A stretch of 64,000 nucleotides of DNA from Algoriphagus aestuariicola (GTDB lineage: Bacteria > Bacteroidota > Bacteroidia > Cytophagales > Cyclobacteriaceae), in contig NZ_JAFKCW010000005.1 in assembly GCF_017254835.1 (NCBI RefSeq), forward strand, positions 400,385 through 464,384, given 5' to 3'. This document shows, piece after piece, positions 14,183-23,581 of the stretch; the first letter of the stretch is position 1, and each line of letters begins with the position of its first letter. The notes under the pieces are model-generated. The model was given only the letters and a program-made list of their open reading frames with translations. It made no database searches and had not been told where the DNA came from. A program made the translations under genes and the position numbers.

Positions 14183-16789
14183 ATGAAAACCTCCCCTCCA
14201 AAACGTCCCCTTCAATTTCTCCGCTGGTTTTGCCGAGAGGACTACCTTGAGGAGATCGAGGGGGATCTGATTGAGGTATTTGGTAGAGAGGTGGAAGGCT
14301 CTCCGAGAAAGGCCAGATGGAAATTTTCCTGGAATGTCATTAAGTATTTCAGGCCGGGATTTATTAAGAAAATGGGAGTATTTGAACCAAGAAATAATTA
14401 TGGTATGTATCGCAACTATCTAAAAGTTTCCTTTCGCGTTTTTAACCGGGAAAGGATGTACAGCCTGATCAATGTCTTTGGGCTAGCACTGGGATTTGCC
14501 TGCTGCCTCCTGATCTTCCTCTTTATCAAAGATGAGCTCAGCTATGACAAATTTCATAAGGACAGCGATCAGATCTATCGCGTCGCCTCTGCTTACATGA
14601 GACAGGGAAAGTGGGAACCCTATGGCTCAAACTCTTGGAGAACCGCCGATCTGATCAAGGCCAATTTTGGCGAAATCCAGCAATTGATAAGAATAAGAGA
14701 TGACTCAGAGGTCTTTGTGTATGAAGAAAAGCAAATTATTGAGCGGAAGATTGCCTATGTGGAGGAAAACTTTCTGGAGGTTTTCAATTTCCCACTGCTC
14801 GAAGGCAATCCAACCCAAGCTTTGAAAGGCCCAAACAAAGTGGTGATCTCAGAGTCTGCAGCCGCCAGGTACTTCGGAAATAATCCGGCAATCGGGAAAG
14901 TATTTGATGCAGGAGACGGGGCTTTTCAACTTGAGGTAAGCGCGGTCATGAAAGACATGCCGGCTAACTCGCATTTTCATTTCGATTTTTTGATTTCCGG
15001 AGAAACCCAACGTCAGGTGTCTCCAGAAAGCCTATTTACCAATGTGGGATGGGACTCACAGTACGTTTACATCAAAGTAGAACCCGGAACGGATCCTGCT
15101 GCAATTGATGCCCGATTTCCTGACTTTATCAATGACAACCTCGATCCTTTCAACAGTAGCAATTTCAAGCTGTTTCTGCAGCCACTCACTTCCATTCACC
15201 TTGAGTCGGACACTGGCTTGGAACTCGAGCCGAATGGCAGCCTCAAAAACGTCTACACCTTCTCAGTGATTGCGATTTTCATCCTTGCCATTGCCTGTGT
15301 CAACTACATGAACCTGACTACTGCCCGCTCGCTGCGCCGGGCAAAAGAGGTTGGCATGCGGAAAGTCTTGGGAGCAAAGCGCTTCGATTTGATCAATCAG
15401 TTTTTGACCGAGTCCTTCATGATGACCTTCCTAGCGATTTTGCTTGCGGGTGGGATTTCGGTGTCGGTTTTGGAGCTGTTCAACCAGTTTGCGGGTAAAG
15501 CGTTTTCCGCAGATCTGCTTTTCCAACCCGAGATCCTTCTGGTCATATTTTTGGCGTTTGTCATCATTGCAATGGTTTCAGGTTCATATCCTTCTCTGGT
15601 CCTGTCTGCCTTCAGACCTCTCAACAGCATGAAAGGTGCGGGAAAAACAGGCAAGTCCGGGTTTGTATTCAGAAAGGGATTGGTGGTCCTGCAATTTATC
15701 ATCTCAATGGGCCTGATCGCCGCTTCGATGATTGTCTTTAAACAGTGGCAATACCTAAAAACCAAAGAATTGGGGATCAATCAGGAAATGATGGTGACCA
15801 TTCCGCTCCAGACTATGGAACGAAGTCAGTTGGATGTATTCAAGAATGAGCTTTTCAAAAAAGCATCTATCAAAGGCGCAGGAACCTCCAACATGAAGTT
15901 GCCTGGATGGATCTTCAACAGTACTCCCTACAAAGCACAGGATGAAGTCGTGGATGCGGAAGCGGGAAAGAGCATGAAAATCATCCGGGTGGACATGGAT
16001 TTCCTGTCGACCATTGAAGCTGAATTCATGGACGGCAGGAATTTCAGCGGGGAATTTCCCGCAGACTCCAGTGCCTCGGTTATCCTGAATGAATCTGCAG
16101 TCGCCCAACTCGAATGGAAAGATCCGATCGGGAAATGGATTGAACTGGGAAACGGGCAGCAGTACACGGTGGTCGGGGTGGTAAAAGATTTTCATTTTGA
16201 ATCCCTCCACCGAGAGATCCCTCCTACTATTTTCATCTTTTCGCCAGACTTTCTCAACTACGCATATGTCAGGATCGACGGTCAGGACGTGCAATCTAGC
16301 ATAGCGCACATTGGCGAGGTCTATTCGGCATTTGTCACCAATAGGGATTTCAGTTATTCATTTATGAATGAAGACATCGCCCAGCAATATGAAGCTGAGG
16401 AAAAATTCGCCTACATCTTTTCCATCTTCACGGTGCTTGCAATCGTGATAGCTTGTCTGGGCACTTTTGGACTAATCTCCTTCTCTGCGGAGCAAAAGCA
16501 AAAAGAGATCGGCATCCGAAAAGTACTGGGTGCTTCGGCGAGACAGGTGACCTATATCCTGATCAGAGAGTTCCTTACTTTGCTTCTGGTTGCCAGCCTA
16601 GTTATGTGGCCGTTGACTTGGTATCTGGCCAATAACTGGATGGGAAGTTTTGTGTACCGCACCCAGGTTGGGATTCAGCCTTTTTTGATTGCAACCGTCC
16701 TTGCGATGTTTATAGTCCTCCTCACTATTGGCTTTAGAGCGTTGAAGGCAGCATTGGCTAATCCGGTAGAAAGCCTCAGGTCTGAATAA
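14183..16789 (+). CDS. FtsX/MacB-type ABC transporter permease with prefix domain (2 of 3)
   Basis: 868 residues, same architecture as the preceding gene: prefix (about 1-65, FLRWFCREDYLEEIEGDLIE), TM1 near residues 97-115, two periplasmic MacB-like domains and two FtsX blocks with RAKEVGMRKVLGA and KEIGIRKVLGAS. It follows gene 1 after 51 bases and precedes gene 3 by 7 bases, so the three are probably co-transcribed. The prefix-encoding DNA (14213-14275) is nearly identical to that of genes 1 and 3, although the rest has diverged. Substrate unknown. Confidence 0.88.
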   Translation: MKTSPPKRPLQFLRWFCREDYLEEIEGDLIEVFGREVEGSPRKARWKFSWNVIKYFRPGFIKKMGVFEPRNNYGMYRNYLKVSFRVFNRERMYSLINVFGLALGFACCLLIFLFIKDELSYDKFHKDSDQIYRVASAYMRQGKWEPYGSNSWRTADLIKANFGEIQQLIRIRDDSEVFVYEEKQIIERKIAYVEENFLEVFNFPLLEGNPTQALKGPNKVVISESAAARYFGNNPAIGKVFDAGDGAFQLEVSAVMKDMPANSHFHFDFLISGETQRQVSPESLFTNVGWDSQYVYIKVEPGTDPAAIDARFPDFINDNLDPFNSSNFKLFLQPLTSIHLESDTGLELEPNGSLKNVYTFSVIAIFILAIACVNYMNLTTARSLRRAKEVGMRKVLGAKRFDLINQFLTESFMMTFLAILLAGGISVSVLELFNQFAGKAFSADLLFQPEILLVIFLAFVIIAMVSGSYPSLVLSAFRPLNSMKGAGKTGKSGFVFRKGLVVLQFIISMGLIAASMIVFKQWQYLKTKELGINQEMMVTIPLQTMERSQLDVFKNELFKKASIKGAGTSNMKLPGWIFNSTPYKAQDEVVDAEAGKSMKIIRVDMDFLSTIEAEFMDGRNFSGEFPADSSASVILNESAVAQLEWKDPIGKWIELGNGQQYTVVGVVKDFHFESLHREIPPTIFIFSPDFLNYAYVRIDGQDVQSSIAHIGEVYSAFVTNRDFSYSFMNEDIAQQYEAEEKFAYIFSIFTVLAIVIACLGTFGLISFSAEQKQKEIGIRKVLGASARQVTYILIREFLTLLLVASLVMWPLTWYLANNWMGSFVYRTQVGIQPFLIATVLAMFIVLLTIGFRALKAALANPVESLRSE

Positions 16790-16796
16790 AGTTTCC

Positions 16797-19436
16797 ATGA
16801 AAACCACTCCACCTAAACGTCCACTCCAATTTCTCCGCTGGTTTTGCCGGGAGGACTACCTCGAGGAGATCGAAGGGGATTTGATGGAGGTTTTTGTCAG
16901 TGAGGTGGAGGATTCTCCGAGCAAGGCAAAATGGAAATTTTCATGGAGCGTGCTCAAATATTTCAGGCCGGGGTTTATCAGGTCATTTTCAAATTCTAAC
17001 CAGTTTTCTCCAATGGGCATGTACAAGAGTTATTTCAAAATCGGGTGGAGGAATCTGCTTAGGGAAAAAGGCAACTCTTTCCTGAACATCATTGGCTTGG
17101 CAACCGGAATGACAGTTGCCATGCTGATCGGACTTTGGGTGGTTGATGAACTTTCCTTCAACAGGTATTTCAAAAACTATGACCGGATCGCTCAGGTAAC
17201 CAAAGCTGGAAACTATGAGGGCAAGTATTATATGGGCCAAAAGTATCTTCCTTTCCCACTCATCGAGGAGCTGAAGAATACGTATGGTCAGAATTTTAAG
17301 CACATCGTTCCCATCTCCGGTCCCGAGGGATTTGATGCGGTGCTTTCCACAGAGGATAAAATGCTCACTAGAAAAGGCATGTATATCGGCGAGGGTGCTC
17401 CTGAGATGTTTTCATGGAAAATGAAATATGGCAGTTGGAATGGTCTGGACGAGATACAGGGAATCATGATATCAGAATCCACTTCCCAAGCATTTTTTGG
17501 GGAAAGTGATCCTGTGGGCAGGGCGATGAAGGTAAACAACCACACCGATGTCAAAGTGACGGGCGTGTTTGAGGATTTCCCAAAGAACACAGCATTCTAC
17601 GGCATGATGTTTTTTGAGCCCTGGAATTTTTATCTGAAGTACGCCTCCTACATTACCAGGCAGGGTTGGGAAAATAATTTTCTCATGGCCTATGTGGAGA
17701 TCGCTCCAAATGTCACGATGCAAGAAGCAGGTGACGCTATCAAATCCGCTGAGAAAAAAGCTACCCAAAATTTGGACTTTAGGAAGCAGGATGGGTCGGA
17801 GGGTTCTGATGTTTTATTGCTTCCGATGGCAGATTGGCACCTTTATTCCGACTTCAGGGATGGTGAACTCCAAAAGGGTCCCATCCAATTGGTTCGGTTC
17901 ATTGCAGCGATCGGTGTATTTGTACTTTTGCTAGCCTGCATCAATTTTATGAATTTGAGTACGGCCAGGTCAGAGCGGCGAGCCAAAGAAGTCGGTATCC
18001 GAAAGACAATGGGTTCTTTCCGTTCTCATCTTATCGGGCAATTTTTCAGTGAATCTTTCCTGGTAGTAATTCTTTCCTTTTTGCTCGCCTTGATCGCTGT
18101 GTATGGAGTCTTGCCCTCGTTCAACCAGATGGCTGGAAAAGAAATTGTCCTTCCATTGGAAAACAAGTGGTTTTGGCTCAGTTGCCTTTCTTTTACATTC
18201 CTTACAGGTCTCTTGGCGGGCAGTTACCCCGCCTTATACCTTTCCTCATTTAAACCGATAAGCGTTTTGAAAGGGACTTTCCGCGCTGGTCGATACGCTA
18301 CCCTTCCCCGCAAAACGCTCGTTGTGCTTCAGTTTGTCGTATCTGTGGGATTGATTAGTTGTACCGCAGCCATCTACCATCAGCTCATGTATGTCAAAGA
18401 CAGGCCGGTGGGATATTCACGCGAAGGCTTGATAGCAGTACGCAAAAAATCAGAGGAATTCAACACAAAAGCCCTTGCGCTTCGGGAGGAGCTGAAGCGA
18501 ACAGGCATGGTCACAGAAGTAGCCGAGTCAGGAGGGGATGTCACTGCCACTTGGTCCCATAATGGTGGATTCAATTGGGAGGGAAAAGACCCAAACTTTG
18601 AGGCATACTTTGCTACGCTGAATGTGTCTCCGGAATTTGGGAAAACCGTGGGTTGGGAGTTTGTCGATGGCCGGGATTTCATGGCTGAAATGGCCAGCGA
18701 TTCTTCCGGGATTGTCTTGAACGAGGCGGCGGTGAAATACATGAACCTCAAGGATCCGGTAGGAAAATCAATCCGCTGGACCAACCGCTCTTGGAATGTG
18801 GATCAGGATTTTGTGGTATTGGGAGTGATCAAGGATATGCTGATGAATTCACCTTTCGAGCCGGTGAAGCCTGCCGTATATATTACCTATGGGTATGAAA
18901 GGGTGCTTCTGATGCGTATCACGCCCGGCATCAGCACTGCTGAAGCATTGCCCAAAATCGAAAAGGTATTTACGCAGCTTATACCCGATATCCCTTTTGA
19001 TTATCGATTTGTCGATCAAGAGTACAATTCCAAGTTTTCCACAGAAGATCGTATCGGCAAGCTGGCCGGTGTTTTTGCAGTGCTTGCAGTTGTTATCAGT
19101 TGTTTGGGGCTTTTTGGCTTGGCATCTTTTATGGCTGAGCGAAGGACCAAGGAAATCGGCATCCGAAAGGTGCTCGGTGCTTCTGTATTGAACATGTGGA
19201 GACTCCTGTCTCAAGAATTTGTCCTGCTGGTTTTGCTGGCTAGCCTTATCGCCATGCCACTGGCATATCTTGTTCTCGAAGAGGGACTTCAAAAGTATGA
19301 ATATCGCACAGAGATCAGTTGGTGGATTATTGTACTTGCTGGCGGCATTGCGCTCTGTGTCACTTTATTGACGGTGAGTTTTCAGGCGATCAAAGCCGCA
19401 CTGATAGATCCGGTGAAAAGTTTGAAGTCAGAGTAG
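16797..19436 (+). CDS. FtsX/MacB-type ABC transporter permease with prefix domain (3 of 3)
   Basis: 879 residues, the third tandem paralogue. Prefix FLRWFCREDYLEEIEGDLME (about 14-33), KARWKFSWxVxKYFRPGFI-like continuation shared with gene 2, TM1 near 92-114, FtsX blocks with RAKEVGIRKTMGS and RTKEIGIRKVLGAS. The two KE(V/I)GIRK loops between the membrane helices are the usual contact sites for a LolD/MacB-like ATPase, which must be encoded elsewhere. The final gene of the PadR operon: the next gene lies on the opposite strand about 110 bases on. Confidence 0.88.
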   Translation: MKTTPPKRPLQFLRWFCREDYLEEIEGDLMEVFVSEVEDSPSKAKWKFSWSVLKYFRPGFIRSFSNSNQFSPMGMYKSYFKIGWRNLLREKGNSFLNIIGLATGMTVAMLIGLWVVDELSFNRYFKNYDRIAQVTKAGNYEGKYYMGQKYLPFPLIEELKNTYGQNFKHIVPISGPEGFDAVLSTEDKMLTRKGMYIGEGAPEMFSWKMKYGSWNGLDEIQGIMISESTSQAFFGESDPVGRAMKVNNHTDVKVTGVFEDFPKNTAFYGMMFFEPWNFYLKYASYITRQGWENNFLMAYVEIAPNVTMQEAGDAIKSAEKKATQNLDFRKQDGSEGSDVLLLPMADWHLYSDFRDGELQKGPIQLVRFIAAIGVFVLLLACINFMNLSTARSERRAKEVGIRKTMGSFRSHLIGQFFSESFLVVILSFLLALIAVYGVLPSFNQMAGKEIVLPLENKWFWLSCLSFTFLTGLLAGSYPALYLSSFKPISVLKGTFRAGRYATLPRKTLVVLQFVVSVGLISCTAAIYHQLMYVKDRPVGYSREGLIAVRKKSEEFNTKALALREELKRTGMVTEVAESGGDVTATWSHNGGFNWEGKDPNFEAYFATLNVSPEFGKTVGWEFVDGRDFMAEMASDSSGIVLNEAAVKYMNLKDPVGKSIRWTNRSWNVDQDFVVLGVIKDMLMNSPFEPVKPAVYITYGYERVLLMRITPGISTAEALPKIEKVFTQLIPDIPFDYRFVDQEYNSKFSTEDRIGKLAGVFAVLAVVISCLGLFGLASFMAERRTKEIGIRKVLGASVLNMWRLLSQEFVLLVLLASLIAMPLAYLVLEEGLQKYEYRTEISWWIIVLAGGIALCVTLLTVSFQAIKAALIDPVKSLKSE

Positions 19437-19548
19437 GAATTTCTTAGGGCTGGTAAAATTGGATTTAGGAAGGGCGATTGACGAGCTTAGGATTGATCCT
19501 TTGGCTCTTGGAAACTTTGCTGCCTTCAAACTTGTCTCCTTCCAATTT

Positions 19549-21201
19549 TCAAAAAAACCTTACCCCAGCGCGTACGCCAAACCAGAGCTGGCTGGCGAGA
19601 TCCTCTACCGGGTAGGTTTTTTCAGAGAGAATCTTGGGTTCGGCGTAAGTGAAGGTATCCGGATGGTCAGTGTAGGAACTGTCATAGACTCTCCAGTTCA
19701 AGCTCGGTCCGGCATAGAGTCCGAAGCCTCTGGCCATTTGCCAATCAAAACCCAGATACGCTCGGTTGATCAGGTTCACTGCGGCGACATTGCCTTTGTT
19801 CATCTGTTGGGAACTGAACTCGATATTCAGATAAGTTTTCTTTCCAAGTCTGGGAGAAAAGCCAATCCCATACCCAAAAGCCCAAGTAGTGGAGTCGGCC
19901 TGTTCAGGTCTCATTCCTGCAAAAATCATGTTGTAGAAGGCCCTGGTACCCGTGCGTAGGGAGATGTTCAAAGCCATCATCTCATCAGCCCCGATTTCAA
20001 CTTTGTGGTATCCTTTTCTGACAAAGCTGATCAGGCCGACAGGAGCTCCCGTCGTGCTGTCTGAATAATTGATGAGACCGACTTGGGAACCGGTCACATT
20101 TCGGGCTATGTTCAAAATCCCACTGATTTGCGCCCCTTTGAGGTCCCGATGGGTGTAGTTGGCAATGCCGGCAATCTGTGTTCCCGATACATTTTTTGTA
20201 GCGAGGTTAAGAAGGCCGGCCAGCTGAAATCCTTTGACATCCCCGGTAGTAAAATTGCTGAGTCCAGCTATCTGAGCGGCTTTTACGGAGTCCATCGCGG
20301 AATTGACCAAGCCTGCCAATTGCAGTCCCCGCACCTCACCTCCGACTTGGTTGAATAGACCAGCTATCTGTACAACTCCAGCATCGCCTTTGTTGATGTT
20401 GAACAAGCCGCCCAGCTCGGCTTTTTCAGTTCCTCCCGAAAAGCCACCCAACATGTTCAAGGAGTAGTCGTTGATGACGCTCCCGGATATCTTCCGATTG
20501 GTGCCTACAAAGGGAACTACCGAAAACTGGAAGCCGCGGTGGATGGTGTCGGTCACGTTTTCGAGGTTGGTCACACCCACCGAGTTTTTGGTCCACAGCC
20601 AGAAATTCTTCATCGGTTCTGCGATGCTCTTGCCGAGGTCTTCGGATTTCAGCAGAATTTTCTGAAATGAATTGGTAGAGTTGTCTAGTACCAGTGTGTC
20701 AGCATAGTCTTTCTTGTTGACGACGAGTTCGAAGTTTTCACTTGCCGGATTTTTGACTTCAAACTGAAAGTAGCCAAACTCATCCGTGGTGGAGGACTTC
20801 AAGGTGATAGGGTCGTAGACCGTCGCATCCCGGATACCTTTTCCGCTTTCATCCACCACATAGCCGCTGATCGAGATTTCCTTGGAAGACTCCGGCTTCG
20901 GTGTCAGGATCACATAAACGCCTTTTGATTTTAGTTGCACATTGCCCTCAAAGACTACTTCCAAAATCTCACGAAGTGGCCTGTCGGAAAAAGTGCCGGA
21001 CACACTTCTTGTTACATCCAGCGCGGAGGGGCTGTAGGAAAAGAGGCATCCCGCATCTTGGGAAAGCCGCTTCAAAAACAAATCCAGACGTTCGTCCTGT
21101 GCGGAGAAAGACACCTTTCGCTCCAAAATAGGTGTAGTCTGGCTTTGGCCTTGCTTCAAAAAAAGGAAAAATGCCAGCGTAAAAAGTAGGAATCTAGTCA
21201 T
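19549..21201 (-). CDS. STN + regulatory-domain protein with GxQxAGLxN repeats (putative surface signal transducer)
   Basis: 550 residues. Signal peptide (about 1-20), then a secretin/TonB short N-terminal (STN) domain (about 28-103, VSFSAQDERLDLFLKRLSQD...DRPLREILEVVFEG). A carboxypeptidase-regulatory-like domain follows (about 108-186, ISGYVVDESGKGIRDATVYD). Then 16-residue repeats (about 260-395, VQIAGLFN, LQLAGLVN, FQLAGLLN, TQIAGIAN) and a beta-strand-rich C-terminus ending GVRAGVRFF. The repeat and C-terminal parts are paralogous to the 403-residue protein at 9703-10914. It is the last gene of a sigma-FecR operon, a place normally held by a TonB-dependent receptor. I see no plug and no large barrel. 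Likely role: outer-membrane sensor signalling to FecR through STN (inference). Confidence 0.75.
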   Translation of the reverse strand: MTRFLLFTLAFFLFLKQGQSQTTPILERKVSFSAQDERLDLFLKRLSQDAGCLFSYSPSALDVTRSVSGTFSDRPLREILEVVFEGNVQLKSKGVYVILTPKPESSKEISISGYVVDESGKGIRDATVYDPITLKSSTTDEFGYFQFEVKNPASENFELVVNKKDYADTLVLDNSTNSFQKILLKSEDLGKSIAEPMKNFWLWTKNSVGVTNLENVTDTIHRGFQFSVVPFVGTNRKISGSVINDYSLNMLGGFSGGTEKAELGGLFNINKGDAGVVQIAGLFNQVGGEVRGLQLAGLVNSAMDSVKAAQIAGLSNFTTGDVKGFQLAGLLNLATKNVSGTQIAGIANYTHRDLKGAQISGILNIARNVTGSQVGLINYSDSTTGAPVGLISFVRKGYHKVEIGADEMMALNISLRTGTRAFYNMIFAGMRPEQADSTTWAFGYGIGFSPRLGKKTYLNIEFSSQQMNKGNVAAVNLINRAYLGFDWQMARGFGLYAGPSLNWRVYDSSYTDHPDTFTYAEPKILSEKTYPVEDLASQLWFGVRAGVRFF

Positions 21202-21219
21202 AATTCTGATGCTGCGGAT

Positions 21220-22197
21220 TTAGTAACAGCCCTCGCCGCTCAAGGTGATTTCGTCGCCGTTTTCACTGACGTCCAGTCCCATGGTTTCCGACAAAATTGA
21301 GATGATCGTGTCCAATTCTTCATTGTTGAACTCTACTGTAATCTTGCAGGTCTCGATACCACCCAAAAGGATGATTTTCTGCCCATACACTTCGCTGATT
21401 CGATCGACTACCGTTTGGAGATTTTCTTCGGTAAACTGGAAAGAACGGGTTTTGAAGGCCACCACGTTGGTGTCGGCCAAGGTTTTGTTATAGTTGCCGG
21501 AGGCTTTGTCATAAACTCCCTTTTCGCCAGCCTGAAGTAGGATTCCCTCATCGCTATCGCTGTAAAACTGTACGGCACCTTCCAGCACGGAGACTTCTAC
21601 TTGCTGTCCATCTGGGTAGGCTTTCACATGAAATACCGTCCCGATGTCACGAATTAGTAGGTTTTCCGCTTCCACGGTCCACTGGACTTCTTTTCCCTTT
21701 CCGATGCTGATCGTCGCTTCCCCTTTGAGCTGTATGGTCCCTGTTTTTTTGCGGGCATTGTAGTCTACCTTGATCTCTGAATCTTTGTTCATCGAGATCT
21801 CAGTCTGATCAGGCAGAGTTTGGGTCACTACTTCATTTTTACTCAGGTAGACATACTCGTCTCCGGGCGCGAGATTCCAATAGAACAGGTAGGAGACGAC
21901 CGCCAAGAGAGCCAGTCCCGCCGCGACTTTCCACAAAGGCGAGAAGAGTGTTCGTTGGGTAGCCCTTCCCTTCTTGAGCTGAGGCGCCACCTTGGTCCAC
22001 GCTTTTTGCGGGTCAAAACTGTGGCCGGAGGGCAGTTGTGCTTTTTCGTAAATGAGCTGGGAGTGCTCCAAAAAGCGCTGGTTTTCAGAGCTTTTTTCTC
22101 TCCATTCATCCACGAGTTGCTCCTCTTGGGCGGTAGCCTCGCCAAGGATATACTTCACTACCAAATCTTCTATATGTTCCCTTTCCTGCTCGCTCAT
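21220..22197 (-). CDS. FecR-type anti-sigma factor
   Basis: 325 residues. An N-terminal cytosolic part binds sigma (about 1-85, including LVVKYILGEATAQEEQLVDEWREKS). One membrane helix follows (about 88-107, WKVAAGLALLAVVSYLFYW). Then a periplasmic FecR domain (about 115-215, RDIGTVFHVKAYPDGQQVEVSVLEGAVQFY) and a C-terminal DUF4974 domain (about 252-325), itself STN-like. It overlaps the sigma gene by 4 bases (ATGA) and is 18 bases from the STN/repeat gene downstream. In this family the outer-membrane partner's STN domain contacts the FecR C-terminus to release the sigma factor. Confidence 0.93.
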   Translation of the reverse strand: MSEQEREHIEDLVVKYILGEATAQEEQLVDEWREKSSENQRFLEHSQLIYEKAQLPSGHSFDPQKAWTKVAPQLKKGRATQRTLFSPLWKVAAGLALLAVVSYLFYWNLAPGDEYVYLSKNEVVTQTLPDQTEISMNKDSEIKVDYNARKKTGTIQLKGEATISIGKGKEVQWTVEAENLLIRDIGTVFHVKAYPDGQQVEVSVLEGAVQFYSDSDEGILLQAGEKGVYDKASGNYNKTLADTNVVAFKTRSFQFTEENLQTVVDRISEVYGQKIILLGGIETCKITVEFNNEELDTIISILSETMGLDVSENGDEITLSGEGCY

Positions 22198-22775
22198 AGT
22201 TCCAATAATCCCCTCATCAGGATAATAATTAAGGGTAGATAATCTTTTAACTGCTCCCGCATGATCTTCAGTGCCTTACCCATCTGATTTTCGACGGTTT
22301 TAACCGAAAGACCCAGCTGCTCGGCAATCTCCTTGTATTTGAGCTCCTCGAATCGGCTCATCTGGAAGATCAGCCTACACTGTTCAGGCAGACAGCTCAT
22401 GGCTTCCTGGATTTTTTCCTCCAACTCCTGCTTCATCGCTATCCGGTCGGAAGCTTCGGACTGGGGTTCGCCATCCATAGCGACTTGGCTGGCGTGGAGT
22501 TGCCTTACTTTTTGCCGTTTGAGCTCGTTCAGGCAGGCATTTCTAACGCTCCGAAAGAGGTATGCCTTTAGGGAGGTGTCGATGGAGATGCTTTCCCTCT
22601 TTTCCCAAAAGCCGATAAACGAAGCCTGGACCACCTCCTCGGCATCCTCTGGATCCCTGAGGTACGATACTGCAAAACGGCATAGCGTGGAATAGTAGGT
22701 GTTGAACAGCATCTCAAACGAAGCGATGTCTCCGGAACGAATGGCAAAAAAAACCGACTGATCTGTGGCCTGCAT
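22194..22775 (-). CDS. ECF-type RNA polymerase sigma-70 factor
   Basis: 193 residues. Region 2 (about 23-90, FNTYYSTLCRFAVSYLRDPEDAEEVVQASFIGFWEKRE) and region 4 (about 120-172, AMSCLPEQCRLIFQMSRFEELKYKEIAEQLGLSVKTVENQMGKAL) are complete, with a short linker in place of region 3. This is the Bacteroides-expansion type of ECF factor that pairs with FecR. It heads the three-gene unit and is translationally coupled to the anti-sigma gene by ATGA. Its target promoters probably include its own operon, but I see no repeated promoter motif that proves it. Confidence 0.93.
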   Translation of the reverse strand: MQATDQSVFFAIRSGDIASFEMLFNTYYSTLCRFAVSYLRDPEDAEEVVQASFIGFWEKRESISIDTSLKAYLFRSVRNACLNELKRQKVRQLHASQVAMDGEPQSEASDRIAMKQELEEKIQEAMSCLPEQCRLIFQMSRFEELKYKEIAEQLGLSVKTVENQMGKALKIMREQLKDYLPLIIILMRGLLEL

Positions 22776-22875
22776 GAAAAACGGATGCTTTCGCGCAAGT
22801 TAAGACTTTGGTTCTTTTTTGGAAATGACAACTGAAAGGCTTGATACCCCTATGTCGGAATAAATATTTTCTGCG

Positions 22876-23448
22876 CTATTCTTCAAAAAAGTAGATAACC
22901 AGCATTTTGGCGGGATAGGAGCCTCTGTTCACTGGATTGTGCTCGATGCGTCCGTCAAAAAGAAGGGAGTCTCCCTGTCGAAGCTCGATCGTCTGATCCC
23001 GAAATATATACGTCACCGTACCCTCGATCAGGTATTTGTACTCAAATGCTTCTGTCTGCACGTACTCCCGTTCTGATCCGGGTTGGATTTCCAGTAGCAC
23101 GATGTCGATGGTACAGGCATTGAATTTTTTGGTGAATATCCTCGAATATTGATAGCCGGAGGCAGGTTCCTTCTCAAACTTCACGTACTGATCGCTGCGC
23201 TGCACGAGAATCTTGCCTTCCTTTCCATAGAAGTTGAGATCGTTGAAAAAGTCGTCCAAATCAGTCTCCAGCGCCTTTACGATCTGGATCAATACTAGGA
23301 GAGAAGGGATGGTCCGACCGTTTTCGATTTGGGAGATCAATCCCTTGGTCACTCCCGCGCGGTCTGCTACCTCCTGTAGGGTGAGATTTTTTTCCTTCCT
23401 GACACTTTTGATCTTATTGCTGATCTGTACGATGACTTCTAGCTCCAT
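22876..23448 (-). CDS. XRE-family regulator with C-terminal cupin domain
   Basis: 190 residues. HTH_3 domain (about 8-66, KIKSVRKEKNLTLQEVADRAGVTKGLISQIENGRTIPSL) and a cupin sensor (about 110-186, PGSEREYVQTEAFEYKYLIEGTVTYIFRDQTIELRQGDSLLFDG). Such regulators bind a small effector in the cupin and often sit with genes for amino acid, polyamine or aminophosphonate catabolism. It lies downstream of the FAD oxidoreductase, on the same strand with a gap of 133 bases, so it is the likely regulator of the phosphonate cluster (inference). It could instead belong to an independent unit, since the gap leaves room for its own promoter. Confidence 0.88.
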   Translation of the reverse strand: MELEVIVQISNKIKSVRKEKNLTLQEVADRAGVTKGLISQIENGRTIPSLLVLIQIVKALETDLDDFFNDLNFYGKEGKILVQRSDQYVKFEKEPASGYQYSRIFTKKFNACTIDIVLLEIQPGSEREYVQTEAFEYKYLIEGTVTYIFRDQTIELRQGDSLLFDGRIEHNPVNRGSYPAKMLVIYFFEE

Positions 23449-23581
23449 TTACTGAGGGTGGGGATAAATTTGGGGCAAACTAAGGAAATTGCCCGGAGTA
23501 TCCTTGGCTGATCGGGTAAATGCCTCTGGCAGCGTTCAAGCCCGCCGGATAGTCTATGAGAAATGTGCTGGAGCGGACGGG

